Source of the DNA: Platerodrilus igneus
Taxonomy: Eukaryota > Arthropoda > Insecta > Coleoptera > Lycidae
Assembly (NCBI GenBank): GCA_036346225.1
Contig: JARFIW010000139.1
Span: 620,001 to 684,000 of the forward strand
Direction: 5' to 3'
Length of the DNA stretch: 64,000 nt
In this document: positions 38,901 through 49,969 of the stretch, piece by piece
Layout of the letters: the number at the start of each line of letters is the position of its first letter
How positions within the stretch are numbered: position 1 is the stretch's first letter
Position numbers and translations under genes: made by a program
Notes under the pieces: generated by a model
What the model saw: only the letters and a program-made list of their open reading frames with translations
The model's database searches: none
Told to the model about the DNA's origin: nothing

Positions 38901-40204
38901 CTTGAAATTAATTCTTTGATATTACTTATATGATATACTTATATGATACTGCACTAAGAGGAAAATATTAATAAAATTTATTTAAATAATTTATACCAAC
39001 TGTTTTAATGATGAGGGGAGCTTCTATCTCCTTAGGCCTGCGGGGATCAACTAAACTGCTCTAGGTGGAACATATAAAAGAATACCATCACGCTAAAGCC
39101 GCTAGGAACAACCTCCAGACACGAAGATTCAATCGATTAAAATTCTTTTTCGGACCGTGTTACAGGCCACGTGCTTACACACGACCATCTTGACTTTACT
39201 ACGCCGCCGATAGCAGCTTACCTCTTTAAACTCTGATAGCAAAGTGATCGAATTGACAACTCGACGAAGCTTAGTAACGAAACTTAGACCTCAAAAGCGA
39301 AGGAGTCTATATACTATTATAAATTTTATGTATTATTTTTATTGTATGGAAATTTACAAATTATATTTTTATATTATTGCTATTTTATTTTATATTAATG
39401 GACGAAGTGTAACTACGAAAAAAAATACGTTACAATATTAATAAAATGCTTTAATTTTATTGGTTTATTAAATATACAAAAATGTTGGAATTCATATTAG
39501 GTAAAGCGTTAAATAAATAAATGCTGAATTAATGGCTTTGTAGCAGTAATGTTGACGAATAATTCAGGTCGGAAATTTTTTATGTTACACATGAACTCAG
39601 ATTATTTACGTCTACGCTTATCAAATATTGTCATCAACAAAATACTTGTATTTTTTTTAAATAATCACATAAAATGTAAACAAAAGCACTAAAAATAAGA
39701 AAGAATATACTATATGTATTTAAATCAATTTATAAACCTACGTAATAAAAGAAGGTTACAACACATGAATTTATGATGACTAGGCTATATTTTTAAAATT
39801 TCGTTTTTTAAAGATTCTGAAACAATAAGTTGACTTTCTACGGCATCAGCCTTGAGTCGTGCCCTATCTTTGCGTGTTATTCTTCCAGCACCAGAAAAAT
39901 GTCCTTCTGACTCAGCAGATGAAGCTGGAATTACTAGGATTTTTTTGGCAATTTTGCTTAGAAGTGGGTACTTCTTTTTATTAACGCCCCACCATTTTAA
40001 TGGATCAAATCGTGCTTCATCAGTATCCCTATCGCCATTCAAGGGACCAATTAAACTTTTATAAGTGCGTTCTTCGTTGCTTATAAAATTCCGCAGTTCT
40101 TCTTTGGTCTGCTGTTTAAAATCTAAAGTGCGTGTAGAAAACATACCTTCGCGTTGTGCTCCAGGAGTACGGAAAGTTGCAAAAGGATCTGGCTTTGCTT
40201 TCTT

Positions 40205-40508
40205 CTGTAAAAATATTTTAAAACTAAAATTGATATGAATTCTGCAAAAAAAAACAAGTTCTTTCAACAGAATGAAAACTTGCGACCCCTAGACAATACT
40301 TTCATAGGATGCATAAAATCAGCACGGCTTTTCCGTAATGTTACATTAAACTTCGAAAAACAATGAAAAATAAGTAGCAGATAATAAAACCATTGTTCTG
40401 TAAAATTTATACAATTCACCTTTAACATTTTAAATAAATTAACTATGAAATTTACATTTTTAATAAATTAATTAGAGATAAAAACTATATAATATATTAA
40501 AATATTAC
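40205..40508 (-). other. Intron in hAT-2
   Basis: The minus strand shows CCATCCCGG/GTAATATT at the donor and TTTTTACAG/AAGAAAGC at the acceptor. Joining in phase 0 links TEAKPSR to KKAKPDPFATF without a shift. The 304-bp interval is AT-rich and frame-broken. Confidence 0.7.
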
Positions 40509-40896
40509 CCGGGATGGTTTTGCTTCGGTAAATTGCAACAGGGCTTCCTTATCACCTGATGAATTTATGTTGGAAAGACTTGTTTCCTTAGCTACTGAAA
40601 TTTCATAACCTTTCAAACCTTCGTGCATTTGCATGTAAAAACTATTTGTATCTTGTTGACAAATAGAAAATCTGTTAATGATGGATCTAGAAATGTTGTC
40701 ATCAAATGCAAGGTTGTTATTGAAAGCCAAAACTTTGCGTCCAATCTTTCAACAAATTTTCGCTTCAATAATCTAATTTCCGCTGGATCTTGTGGACTTT
40801 GAATTTCCCACATATTTTGCAAACAGTAATACGAAGGTAAGACCTTTTGGAAGGTGCATCGGAGAGACTGTTCAAGAAAATCAGACATTTATTCCT

Positions 40897-41165
40897 TACG
40901 TGTGATTTTCCAATGCTCCACCCGAAGGTACTACATTGGCCAGGAAGCGAGAGTTTTTACCTGGAAAACCGAACCCATGCTGTTCCAAGTAAGGTAGAGA
41001 TCTTTAACGTGCGTGACAACACTCACACACGGGACCTCCATTTTACCTCTCATCCGAACGAGGATGTTTTTTTGAGAAAAATGCTCGAGTAACATTTTTC
41101 GGGATTCGAGCCCGGAATCTTGGACATAGTAGTCACACACATACCAATTACGCCACGGAGCCGCC
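40897..41165 (-). mobile_element. tRNA-headed SINE inside hAT-2
   Basis: On the minus strand the head begins GGCGGCTCCGTGGCGTAATT. It has an A-box-like TGGCGTAATTGG and a B box GGGCTCGAATCCC, the RNA polymerase III promoter of a tRNA-derived SINE. The body contains CATCCTCGTTCGGATGAGAG and GTCACGCACGTTAAAGATC, shared with the copy at 53307. Imperfect flanks GACATTTATTC and GGCATTTGTTC (9 of 11) look like an aged target duplication. It splits the hAT-2 coding sequence. Confidence 0.8.
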
Positions 41166-42080
41166 TAAGGCATTTGTTCAACAAGATTTAAGAAATTTAA
41201 CACATAATTATGCAGTTGACAATCAATGTACTCAATTAAACCGATGCCTCCTCGTGTCGTTAAGAGAGAAACTAATACTGAAACTGCCCGTTTATCGGTT
41301 ACATTCAAATTTTCACTAATCGAACTCAACATGTTCAGTAATGAACGCCAGGACCTTGCTTTTCCACCATGCTTCAGGGATCGAGGCAATTCCGATTGGA
41401 TGTCTGTTGTTTTCGTCACGTACGTTACAAGTGCATTCAAACTTTCATAGAGAAGATTGATATTTTCATTCAACTGTCTACACTGTTTCCAAGCAGTTTG
41501 TATGCGGGTGCTTAGTCTATGACACGCATAATCTACACGCACTTATTTGATTCGTAGCAGCTATAATATTGCTACTGCAATCTGTTGTTATTGGAATATC
41601 GACAACATCACAATTGCATTCTAATAATAAAGTATCTACAACAAACGCAATATTTTCTGCAGTTTTCTTTTGAAGGAAGGATTTACAAGCATACATACAC
41701 CTGCGTAAACTCCACAAACCATCCTTTGATTCAATCCAAAAAATGTCATGTCTAAATAGCTACGATGTACCACATTGTATGACCACAAATCAGTTGTGAC
41801 GGCTGTACACTTATCTGTTATAGATTTTTGCAAAGCGGATTTTATGTCCACCTGTACTTCATTTGCACATTTCACTAATTGCCTTTAAACAGTTATTCGG
41901 CCACTTAAAGCGGCCGATGCCTCTATGTTTCCATATTTTGCGCCTAGGGAAATCATTTCTTGTGCAAAGTTTATAAAATGCGGATTCTCATTGACAGCAA
42001 ACGGTAAGTATGCACCTGCAGTTAATAATATTTGACGTTTTCTGACATTTATTAAATCTGAATTAGTTATTTTTGGATTG

Positions 42081-42243
42081 CCGGGTCGATTTAGGTTAGG
42101 TTAGGGTGTCGGGTCAATATGGGTCGCCGGGTAAATTTGGGTCACCGGGTCAATTTGGGTCAATACACATGACCTATTGAACCGGTGACCCAAACAAAAA
42201 GTAACCACTTGGACCCACTGACCCACTTAACCCATGACCCGGC
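42081..42243. repeat. GGGTCA minisatellite, palindromic layout
   Basis: Left half has GGGTCA motifs forward (GGGTCACCGGGTCAATTTGG). Right half has the complement (ACCGGTGACCCAAAC, then GACCCACTGACCCAC). It lies just outside the 5' side of hAT-2 and is inverted relative to the array at 35546. It may be hAT subterminal repeats. TTAGGTTAGGTTAGGG is embedded at 42091. Confidence 0.8.
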
Positions 42244-42977
42244 TTTAAATTAAATATCTTCGTGTTCTTACTTATTTGCACATACTCGGGAAAAAAGTAC
42301 TCATTTTTTTCCCGGGGAAAAAAAGTAAATTCATAAAAAATGACATTTTGTCACCTGTCAAGAAACATTAAATGTCAAATTTTATCCCGTCACAGAAAAA
42401 AATATTTAGCCATATCATAACATTATTAGATTGCTTGCTGTTGTGTTCAGCAATTTTAGCACACCAGATAAGAATGAGAATTTTGTATCCTCGCACCCTA
42501 CTTGTAAACGATTTTATCCAATTAAATAATACCAAACTGCAGAATAGACAAATTTCAAACTATTTTTATGAATTAATTCAGAAGTTCATGACCCATATAA
42601 CCTTTCACTGCTAAATTGGAATATATCAATTCTTGCAGTATATCACAAATCACTAACTTTTACAAAACATAAAACTAAAACATGTTCCTTGGAACCGGAA
42701 ATTATATGTTGTTTGTTTACTTACATTTACCATACGCAAAAATTCGCAAAAATCTCATTATATATCATGAAAAAAGTACACATCGCAGTTATGCAATCTG
42801 TTTGACTGCGTGGGTTTATATGTCTCAGTTTTATATAAGTTCATAACGAAGGATCCTGGAAGTATAAATTTTGCTAATTATCCCATAAGTATACATACCT
42901 TTTTTTTAAATACTTGTCTTTTAAAGCATGAATTTGTTTAAAAATCTATTTTGAAAGTCGTCTTGATATTGCGATTA
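42244..42977. other. Short AT-rich gap
   Basis: Contains a small stem with CTCGGGAAAAAAG and TTTTTTCCCGGGG at 42285-42325. No coding frame. Confidence 0.45.
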
Positions 42978-43012
42978 CCTAAGTAGGGCAATTTGGCAGT
43001 TTGTGGTGCCGC

Positions 43013-43830
43013 CCGGCACCTCCAGCTCTACTGTTCTATATCATCCTTCAACCTCCCCCATCTTCCATCATTCTCCAACCTCTTGCGTTCTTTATCATCC
43101 TCAAACCTTCTCAACTCTCCTGCTCATTCGGCCTCAACCATCCTTCGTTCTCCATCGTTTTCTTACCTCCTCCATCCTCTATCGTCCTCTTACATCCTCT
43201 TTCCTCCATCATCGTCCAATCTCCTCCATAATCCTTTAACCTTTTCCATCGTCTGTCGTTCTCTAACCTCCTCCGTCTTCCATCATCCTCCAACCTCCTT
43301 CGGCCTCCTCATCACCCATCCTCAGTCCTATATCCTCCTCCATGGTCCTTCAATCTCAACCGTCCTTTATCATCCTCCAACCTCCGCCGTTCTCGATCAT
43401 CCTCTTAACCATCTCTGTCTTCTATCGACTTTAAACTTCCTCCGTCACCCATCAACCTCCAACCTCCTATATCCTCACTCATTCTCTACCCTTTTCTGTC
43501 CTTCGCATTCATCCCCAAACCTCCTCCTCAATCATCTTCACCACCATTAGTCCTTCTCCTCACTCATACTCCACCTCACATACTCTACCTCATTTATACT
43601 CTATTTCAAACTTTCTTCACGTCACCCATCCTCCACTTCAAGCATCATCAAGCTTAATCTTCGTTCGTCTTCTAATATCTTCCCATTTCAATCCTCCTTC
43701 ACTACAACCTCCCTCCACCACAATCATCCTATACCTCAACCTTTCTTCACCCTCTATTGTCATTGTACTTTAATCTTCCCCCACCTCAATATTCATCCAC
43801 CTCATTATTCCTCCAACTTACAGGATGTTT
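43013..43830. repeat. Left arm, pyrimidine-rich tandem arrays
   Basis: A period of about 28-30 bp to about 43550 (CCTCCAACCTCCTCCATC-like), then period near 16 (ACTCCACCTCACATAC). Nearly free of purine runs on the plus strand. Confidence 0.8.
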
Positions 43831-45077
43831 TAGAAATAATTGAAATTATAGAATATATGAATTATTAATACGTACACCTGAAAATAGTTTTAACACATAC
43901 CCTTAACCTAAAAACGAATCCAAAACTTCAGCTATACGATTTATTTAACTACAAATAAATTTTAATTTAGGTGTTTTTTCCAGATTATATCCCGGCGGTA
44001 GTGATATCCGTTTTCACAAAAATCTTTGAGACTGAGATAATGATTAGACCTTTAGAGATTTTTGTAGAAAATATATCTATCTGATACAATTTAGAGCTGA
44101 TCCAAATTTTGAGAACTTCCAACGTAGGTAATTTTCCACAAATCTCGTAAAATCATTAAGCTCTCAATTTTCGAAAATTAGTGACCATTGTATGTTGTAA
44201 TTCCATTAGTTTAAATGTTGCAAAAGGCTCTTCTGTGAGCAAACATGTTAGATTATTCTATTAAGAGGAATTAACATGTATCGTTTTTTTATAAGTCCTA
44301 GTCTTGCAGCGTATGCTTTAATATACTGATTCTTATAAATGATGAATTTGATTCTAACAATACATTAGTTTGTATCTCTATATACCAATAGTTCGCCAAC
44401 CGTTATGTCGTCTGAGCCCACTCCCTGGGAGACGTGAGTTTGCCATAGTGCCTGAACATTGCGGCATTGGCTGCCGCCAGGGCGGCAGAGGGGATAAGGT
44501 TTACTGTGATACATTTACTAAGGCAAGTAGACACTCCTTCGGACAATAAATACAATTCTTTATAATATATTATTTAAATGATCACACCTGATGGATATAA
44601 AGTTTCTTCATTTCCTCTGCTCACTCAAATGTTTAGAAATTTGGTTATCTCCGATTCACCTCACTCCAGTTACCACAGTGGATGTTAATCTAGAATACAA
44701 GTATATATTTAATATAATTATCATATTTATTGATAAAGTTTGTTTTACTTATTTGTAACGTCAACACGAGCAAAAACATTATTAATAAGTTTTTTAAATT
44801 TTGCTGCTTTTATTCTTAGGTATAGGGTGGCAGACATCGTTAAAAGTGGAGATTAACAGGGTAAGTCTGCAAATTGCACCAAGTTTGCGTGCGAGAAATA
44901 GTATAGTTGGATCATAATGGTTGTTATCGTGTAATGTGGAGGTAATGTTTACTTAAACAATAACTTTGAAAGGTAGTTGAAACAGGGAATATTGAGCATT
45001 GTCGGAAAATACCTTCAAATCGAATACTAATTAATTCAAACGTCCTTTAGTAAAAGAGTGTAACATAAATCCGGCTT

Positions 45078-46190
45078 GTGAAAAAGAAAGGTGTGTGGAG
45101 GAGGACGAAAGAAAATCGAGGATAAGTGAGGACGAGAGCAAAGGAGGGTTGAAGATGAGTGGGAGTATGGTTGAAGATGAGTAAAGAGAAGAACAATTGA
45201 GGTGGAGAATGATTGAGGTGGAAGATGTTTGAGGTATAAAGATGATTGGGACGGAGAAAGGTTAAGATGGGTGAAGATTGTGGTGGAGGAAGATTAAGTT
45301 AGGGCGTGAATGAGGTGGAGTAAGGTTGAGTTGGAGATAGATTGAGGTAGAGGATGATTGAGGATGGGAGATGATTGAGGTGAAGGAAAGTTGAAGTGGA
45401 GGAACATTGCGGTAGTAGGATTATACAAGATGGAGAAAAGTTGAGGTAGGAGAATAAATGAGGTGGAGAAAGGTTGATGTGGACAAAGATTGAGGTAGTA
45501 AAATAATAGAAGGTGGAGGTAGGTTGAGGTTTAGGACGATTGAGCTAAAGGATGATTGAAGTAGGGAATGATTGTGAAAGAGATAGGTTGAACGGGGGAT
45601 TGAGGTGGAGGATGATTGAGATAGGCGGATGATTGAGCTGGGGAAATGCTGAGATTAAGGAAGATTAAATTGGAGGATGATTGAGGTAGAAGGTAGAAGA
45701 AAAATTGTGGTGCAGGATCATTGGAGGTGGACTATGAACGAAGAGGAGGGCTGGGGCCGTTAGAGGATAATTAGGAGGAAGACAGAGGCAGATTGAGGAT
45801 GGGTGAGGACGGAGTGGCATGCAAGATGATAGAAAACGGAAGATGTTGAAAAATGATTGAAGGCGGAGGAGGTTGAAAGATGACGGAGTAGGTAAGAAGA
45901 TGATGATGGACAGTAGAGGTTGGAGAAAGATGGAGAACGAAGGAGGCTAAAAGATAATTGACGAAGGAGGAGGTTAGAGTATGATGGGGGGGGGGATGTT
46001 AGAGGCTGATAGAGGAAAGCGGAGGAGGACGGAGGAAGTTCAGGATGATAGAGGACGAAGCAGTTAAAAGGATGATGGAAGACAAAGTAAGGTTGAGATG
46101 AGTGACGAGGACGGAGGAGGATGTAGAAGGAAGGAAGACGAAGGAGATTAGGGGATAATGGAGGACGGTAGAGTCGGGTGGCTCTACAAA
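45078..46190. repeat. Right arm, purine-rich tandem arrays
   Basis: 16-bp units, consensus near GTGGAGGATGATTGAG, to about 45720, then units of about 30 bp (GAGGAGGTTGAAAGATGA-like). It is the reverse complement in pattern and in order of the left arm. Confidence 0.8.
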
Positions 46191-46230
46191 TGGCCGAGAT
46201 ATCCTACTGACGTGATTTGTGTCCTCCAAA

Positions 46231-46263
46231 TTACCCTGTATAAAATATTATATTATACAGGTT
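46231..46263. other. Short hairpin next to LINE-A2 start
   Basis: CCTGTATA and TATACAGG with about 11 bases between. It sits between the foldback-like element and the LINE 5' end. Confidence 0.5.
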
Positions 46264-46564
46264 GTCCATTTCGAATGGACCTGCACCTTGCCGAAGTTCT
46301 AGATTACTAGAACAGGTGAAATGGCTTGCGTGTTCTAATGAGCTAAAGAGCCAAACTACAGGTCCAACCAAAGTAGTAGGGTCGTTAGTGAGGAACCAGA
46401 CTAAGACAGGTCCCCGAAAGAGGGCAGCGGCTCTTTCGGTACTTAGATTGGCAGAGACCATAGGGGTCGGTATGGCAGTCTAAGACACACTACCGCGATG
46501 TGGAAGGCAACGGGAAACCACCACATTACCTCCCAAGTACACAGCGTACCTAAATTATAATAAA

Positions 46565-47424
46565 ATGATGGCATTCTCTGGGGTAAAAGATTCCGGAGTT
46601 AAAATAGTCCCCCATTCGGATCTCCGGGAGGGGACTACTTCGGAGGATGCGATCGGAAAGTTAAGAATAAGAGTCGGGAACATTTTGCGAGTCGGAGCGT
46701 GGAATGTTAGAACTATGAAGCAAGTGGGTAAGCTAGAGAACCTAAAATCGAAATGAATAGGTTATCATTAGACATAGTAGGGATCAGCGAAGTTCGGTGG
46801 CCAGAGGCGGGGATTTTGGAGTGGAGACTTCAGGGTAATTCATACAGGAGCCGAGGAAGGAAATTTGGGTGTGGGGATAGTTATGCGGAAAAGATAGGAT
46901 ACTGTGTAGAAAATTACTTACAAAAGAATGAAAGAGTACTCATGGTTAGATTATAATCTAAACCGGTAAACACAGTAATAATACAAGTATACATGCCCAC
47001 CTCTAGCTACAGTGACGAAGAGGTAGAAGCAATCTACAAAGATATCGAAGACAAATTAAGACACGTAAAAGGACATGAAAATTTAATAATTACGGGGGAT
47101 TTTAATGCAGTGGTAGGTGAGGGTAGGGAAGGAGCGATAGTAGGTTTATTTGGTTTAGGCACTAGAAACGACAGAGGAAATAGGCTGGTAGAATTTTGCG
47201 ACAAGAACAATTTAATCATTACAAACACATTATTTCAACATCATGCTAGAAGACGATATACGTGGAAGATGCCAGGAGATATAGGAAGATATCAAATAGA
47301 TTACATTCTTGTTAGACAACGGTTTAGAAATCAAGTAAAAGACTGTAGAAGCTACCCAGAAGCAGATATAGACACTGACCACAACATCGTAATTATGAAG
47401 GCCGCACTTAAATTTAAAATTTGA
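46565..47424 (+). pseudogene. LINE-A2 apurinic endonuclease domain
   Basis: The endonuclease nicks the target DNA for target-primed reverse transcription. It is seen in pieces: VGAWNVRTMKQVGKLENL (to 46756), then in another frame MNRLSLDIVGISEVRWPEAG with the conserved Glu, then YMPTSSYSDEE, NLIITGDFNAVVG with the catalytic Asp/Asn, ARRRYTWKMPG and QIDYILVR, and DIDTDHNIVIMKA with the terminal His. The usual SDH is TDH here. This is the family found in databases as craniofacial development protein 2-like, which belongs with RTE/BovB-type LINEs. Breaks at about 46753 and 46955. Confidence 0.88.
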
Positions 47425-48902
47425 AAATAAGAAACGGAAAAGGCACTTGGACCTACAGAAACTAAAAGAGAAAGATATTCAAGAAAGATTCGAAAAAGAT
47501 CAAATGAATTGCTCAAAGATATCGGTAAAATATCTGTTACTAAGGAAGTAGAAACAGAATGGAATAACATTAAATCCAGCCTCGACATGGCGGCCAGAGA
47601 TATTCTGGGGTATACACAAAAGTAAATAAGAAACCATGGATAACAAAGGATATCCTGAATTTAATAGAAGAAAGACGAAAATACAAAATAAATCAGACGA
47701 AACAGGAAAACAGAGATACAAAGCCATAAAATGGGAAATTATTCGAAAATGCAGGAAAGCTAAAGAACAATGGATTGATGAAAAGTGCAAAGAGGTACAA
47801 ACTAAGATGGAAGTAGGAAAGACAGATGAAGCATACAAACTAATTAGAATCAATTTTAGGGATATAGAACCGTATAGCAAAAATATACGGGATGCGGGAG
47901 GAAATGTCATTATAGAAAATGTAGAGAAAGTGGGTAGATGGCAAGAATATATAGGAAATTTATATGCAGGAGAAGAACTAACTGCATTAGAAAAGGAATC
48001 AGAGATTGAAAATGATGACTTGGGATATCCTATACTTAGAGATGAATTTGAAATAGCATTAAAGGGTCTGAAAAATGGTAAGGCGCCGGGTACAGATAAG
48101 GTGCAAGCGGAGACTCTAAAGCCGCTGGTCAAGCAGTAACAGAACATCTCTTCCAACTTGTATGCTATATGTATGAGACAGGCGAGATACCCAAAGATTT
48201 CAAACATAACATCATAGTAACTATACCAAAAAAGAAAGGCGCAGATAGATGTGAAAATTTTCGAACAATAAGCTTGACAGCACACGTATCAAAAATATTA
48301 ACTAGAATTGTACAAAGACGAATGGAAAAACGGGCTGAAGAAATACTAGGAGAAGACCAATTTGGGTTTAGGCGAAACAGGGGAACACGGGAGGCTATCT
48401 TAGCTCTGAGGGTGATAATGGAGAAAACAATAGAAAAAGGGAAAGCGTGTATATAGGGTTTGTAGATCTGGAAAAAGCATTTGACAATGTAAAATGGAAA
48501 AAATGTTGAAATACTCAAAAGATTGGAATGAGTTATAGGGATAGACGGATAGTACATAGTTTATACAAAGAGCAAACAGGAGTAATAGAATTAGAGCAGG
48601 AACGTAGAGAAGTAAACATCAGGAAAGGGGTAAGACAGGGATGTTCCCTATCCCCACTAATTTTTAACTTGTACATTGAGGAGGCAATGAATACTGTCAA
48701 ATGCAGGAAGACATTTGGAATTACTATGCAGGGACAAAAAATAGATATGCTTAGATTTGCAGATGATATAGCGGTATTAGCATCTAGCAAGGAAGAGTTA
48801 GAAGCTGCTCTCAATGAAATGGAAACGGTTTTAACAGAGAGATACGGTATGAAAATTAACAAAGGTAAAACTAAAGTACTAGTATGCAAAGGAGGAAAAT
48901 AA
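47425..48902 (+). pseudogene. LINE-A2 reverse transcriptase domain
   Basis: Reverse transcriptase copies element RNA at the nicked target. A linker of basic residues (47636-47800) leads to GLKNGKAPGTDKVQAETLKP, then after a shift ETGEIPKDFKHNIIVTIPKK, FRTISLTAHVSKILTRI, GEDQFGFRRNRGTREAI, FVDLEKAFDNV in a second frame near 48460 with the first catalytic Asp, GVRQGCSLSPLIFNLYIEEA, and MLRFADDIAVLASS with the catalytic FADD at 48757-48768. Frameshifts at about 48138, 48455 and 48525. All core motifs are still readable, so decay is moderate. Confidence 0.9.
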
Positions 48903-49522
48903 ATCAAAAACAAGAATACAAATATGTAACACGAACTTACAAGAGGTTAAGGATTTCTGCTACCTAGGAAGCCAAGTAATGCAAGATGGGAAAAGCGCAA
49001 AAGATATAAAACAAAAATTAACACAATGTCGTGCTGCATTTAACAAGAAAAGCAACTACTGTGCTCAAAGACCACAAACATAGAAACAAGGAAAAGATTG
49101 CTCAAAACATATGTGTGAGCACAGCACTGAATGGCTGTGAAGCCTGGACAGTGGGAGAAGCGGACAAGAAAAAGGTAGAAGCCTTTGAAATGTGGTGCTA
49201 CAGACGTATGATGAAGATATCATGGACAGACAAAGTTAAGAACGAAGAGGTACTAAAAATGGTAGGGGAAGAAAGAAATATGTGGAAAACGGTAAAAAAT
49301 AGGAGAGATAGGATGATAGGCCACATACTACGGCATGAAGGAATAGTGCGGAATATACTAGAAGCAGAGATAGGAAAAAAGAGAAGAAGAGGTAGACCTA
49401 GGTTAGACTACTGTACACAGATAGTGAAAGATGTAGGCTGTAGGAGTTTCAGGGAAATGTGTAGGCTAGCTCAGAAGAGAAATCAATGGAGGTACGCATC
49501 CAACCAGTCCCAAGATGGATAA
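48903..49522 (+). pseudogene. LINE-A2 C-terminal domain
   Basis: Follows the RT with several shifts. The open part reads LNGCEAWTVGEADKKKVEAF, WCYRRMMKISWTDKVKNEEV, MIGHILRHEGIVRNILEAEI, a basic GKKRRRGRPRLD, and VKDVGCRSFREMCRLAQKRN, ending in SQDG and a stop at 49522. This WxxRM...GHxxR...RGRPR pattern is the usual end of insect RTE-like LINE proteins. The same block is repeated in decayed form at 50290-50750. Confidence 0.85.
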
Positions 49523-49539
49523 ATTAATGACGAAGAAAG

Positions 49540-49945
49540 TATCTGCACTTAAACATGATATTTATTATAAGCAACTACAAGCATTGGAGGGGCAATATTC
49601 TCGAATAATGGTAATTGCGTGAAAGCATTTACTGGAAAATTATTATTTCGGCAAATGTCTAAGTGTTGGGGGATCTTGGCAGCCACAGGTTGCTTAACCC
49701 CCTTCAATAAATCTCAGTGAAAAGGGCACAATATTAGAAAACAATAGAAGAAACATTATATTTATTATAATCAACTACAAGCATTGGATGGGCAATAAAT
49801 ATTCTCGAATTATGGTAATTGCGTGAAAGCATTTACTGGAAAACTAAGTGTTGGGGGATCTTGGCAGCCACAGGTTGCTTAACCCCCTTCAATAAATCTG
49901 TGTGAAATAGGGCATAATATTAAAAAACAATATAAGGGGAACCGA
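49540..49945 (+). repeat. Tandem duplication of about 200 bp in LINE-A2 tail
   Basis: Two copies (about 49540-49740 and 49750-49945), both with TTTATTATAA, TACAAGCATTGGA, GTAATTGCGTGAAAGCATTT and GGGGGATCTTGGCAGCCACA. LINE-A1 has a single copy, so this duplication is specific to this copy or sublineage. Confidence 0.85.
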
Positions 49946-49969
49946 TCTGTATTACTGTGTGAGAATTTC

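Larger units (their letters stand above)
33650..39784. other. Long AT-rich gene-free stretch
   Basis: No coding frame I can support. It contains a GACCC minisatellite (35546-35657) and a diverged direct repeat (35770-35990 and 37550-37765). A GC-richer patch at 39010-39290 has no recognised identity. Confidence 0.5.
39785..42060 (-). pseudogene. hAT-2 transposase with one intron and a SINE insertion
   Basis: A second hAT transposase on the minus strand, of a different type from hAT-1. In order: LTAGAYLPFAVNENPHFINF and AQEMISLGAKYGN (about 42020-41930), a stop near 41885, CTAVTTDLWSYNVVHRSYLD with the first catalytic Asp, IPITTDCSSNIIAATNQ, VDYACHRLSTRIQTAWKQC, LPRSLKHGGKARSWRSLLNM (about 41370), a SINE at 40897-41165, MSDFLEQSLRC to LMTTFLDPSL (about 40720), then after the intron (40205-40508) KWWGVNKKKYPLLSKIAKKI and LVIPASSAESEGHFSGAGRI, the hAT dimerisation block. 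Several frameshifts; inactive. Terminal repeats were not identified. Confidence 0.88.
42978..46215. mobile_element. Foldback-like element with tandem-array inverted repeats
   Basis: The left arm (42978-43830) is pyrimidine-rich and the right arm (45078-46215) purine-rich on the plus strand, so the arms are complementary. The internal order is mirrored. Outermost non-array ends (GGGCGGCACCACAAACTGCC read outward at left, GGGTGGCTCTACAAATGGCC at right) come first, then arrays of about 28-30 bp (units with TCCTCCATCATCCTCCAACC), then 16-bp arrays (GTGGAGGATGATTGAG on the right). The loop 43831-45077 is ordinary AT-rich DNA with no gene. This is the architecture of Drosophila foldback elements; no sequence kinship with FB is claimed. 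Long stop-free frames such as 42993-43550 are by-products of the array. Confidence 0.6.

Noticed and set aside
41100..41165. tRNA gene-like sequence with A and B boxes
   Set aside because: It is continuous with a SINE body shared with 53307-53510 and lacks a foldable acceptor stem, so it is a SINE head and not a tRNA gene.
42091..42106. TTAGG telomere-like units
   Set aside because: Only about three units inside a GGGTCA array; not a telomeric tract.
42993..43550. 185-residue Ser/Pro/Leu-rich open frame, open in several frames
   Set aside because: It is the translation of the CT-rich tandem array, which lacks stop codons. No protein motif.
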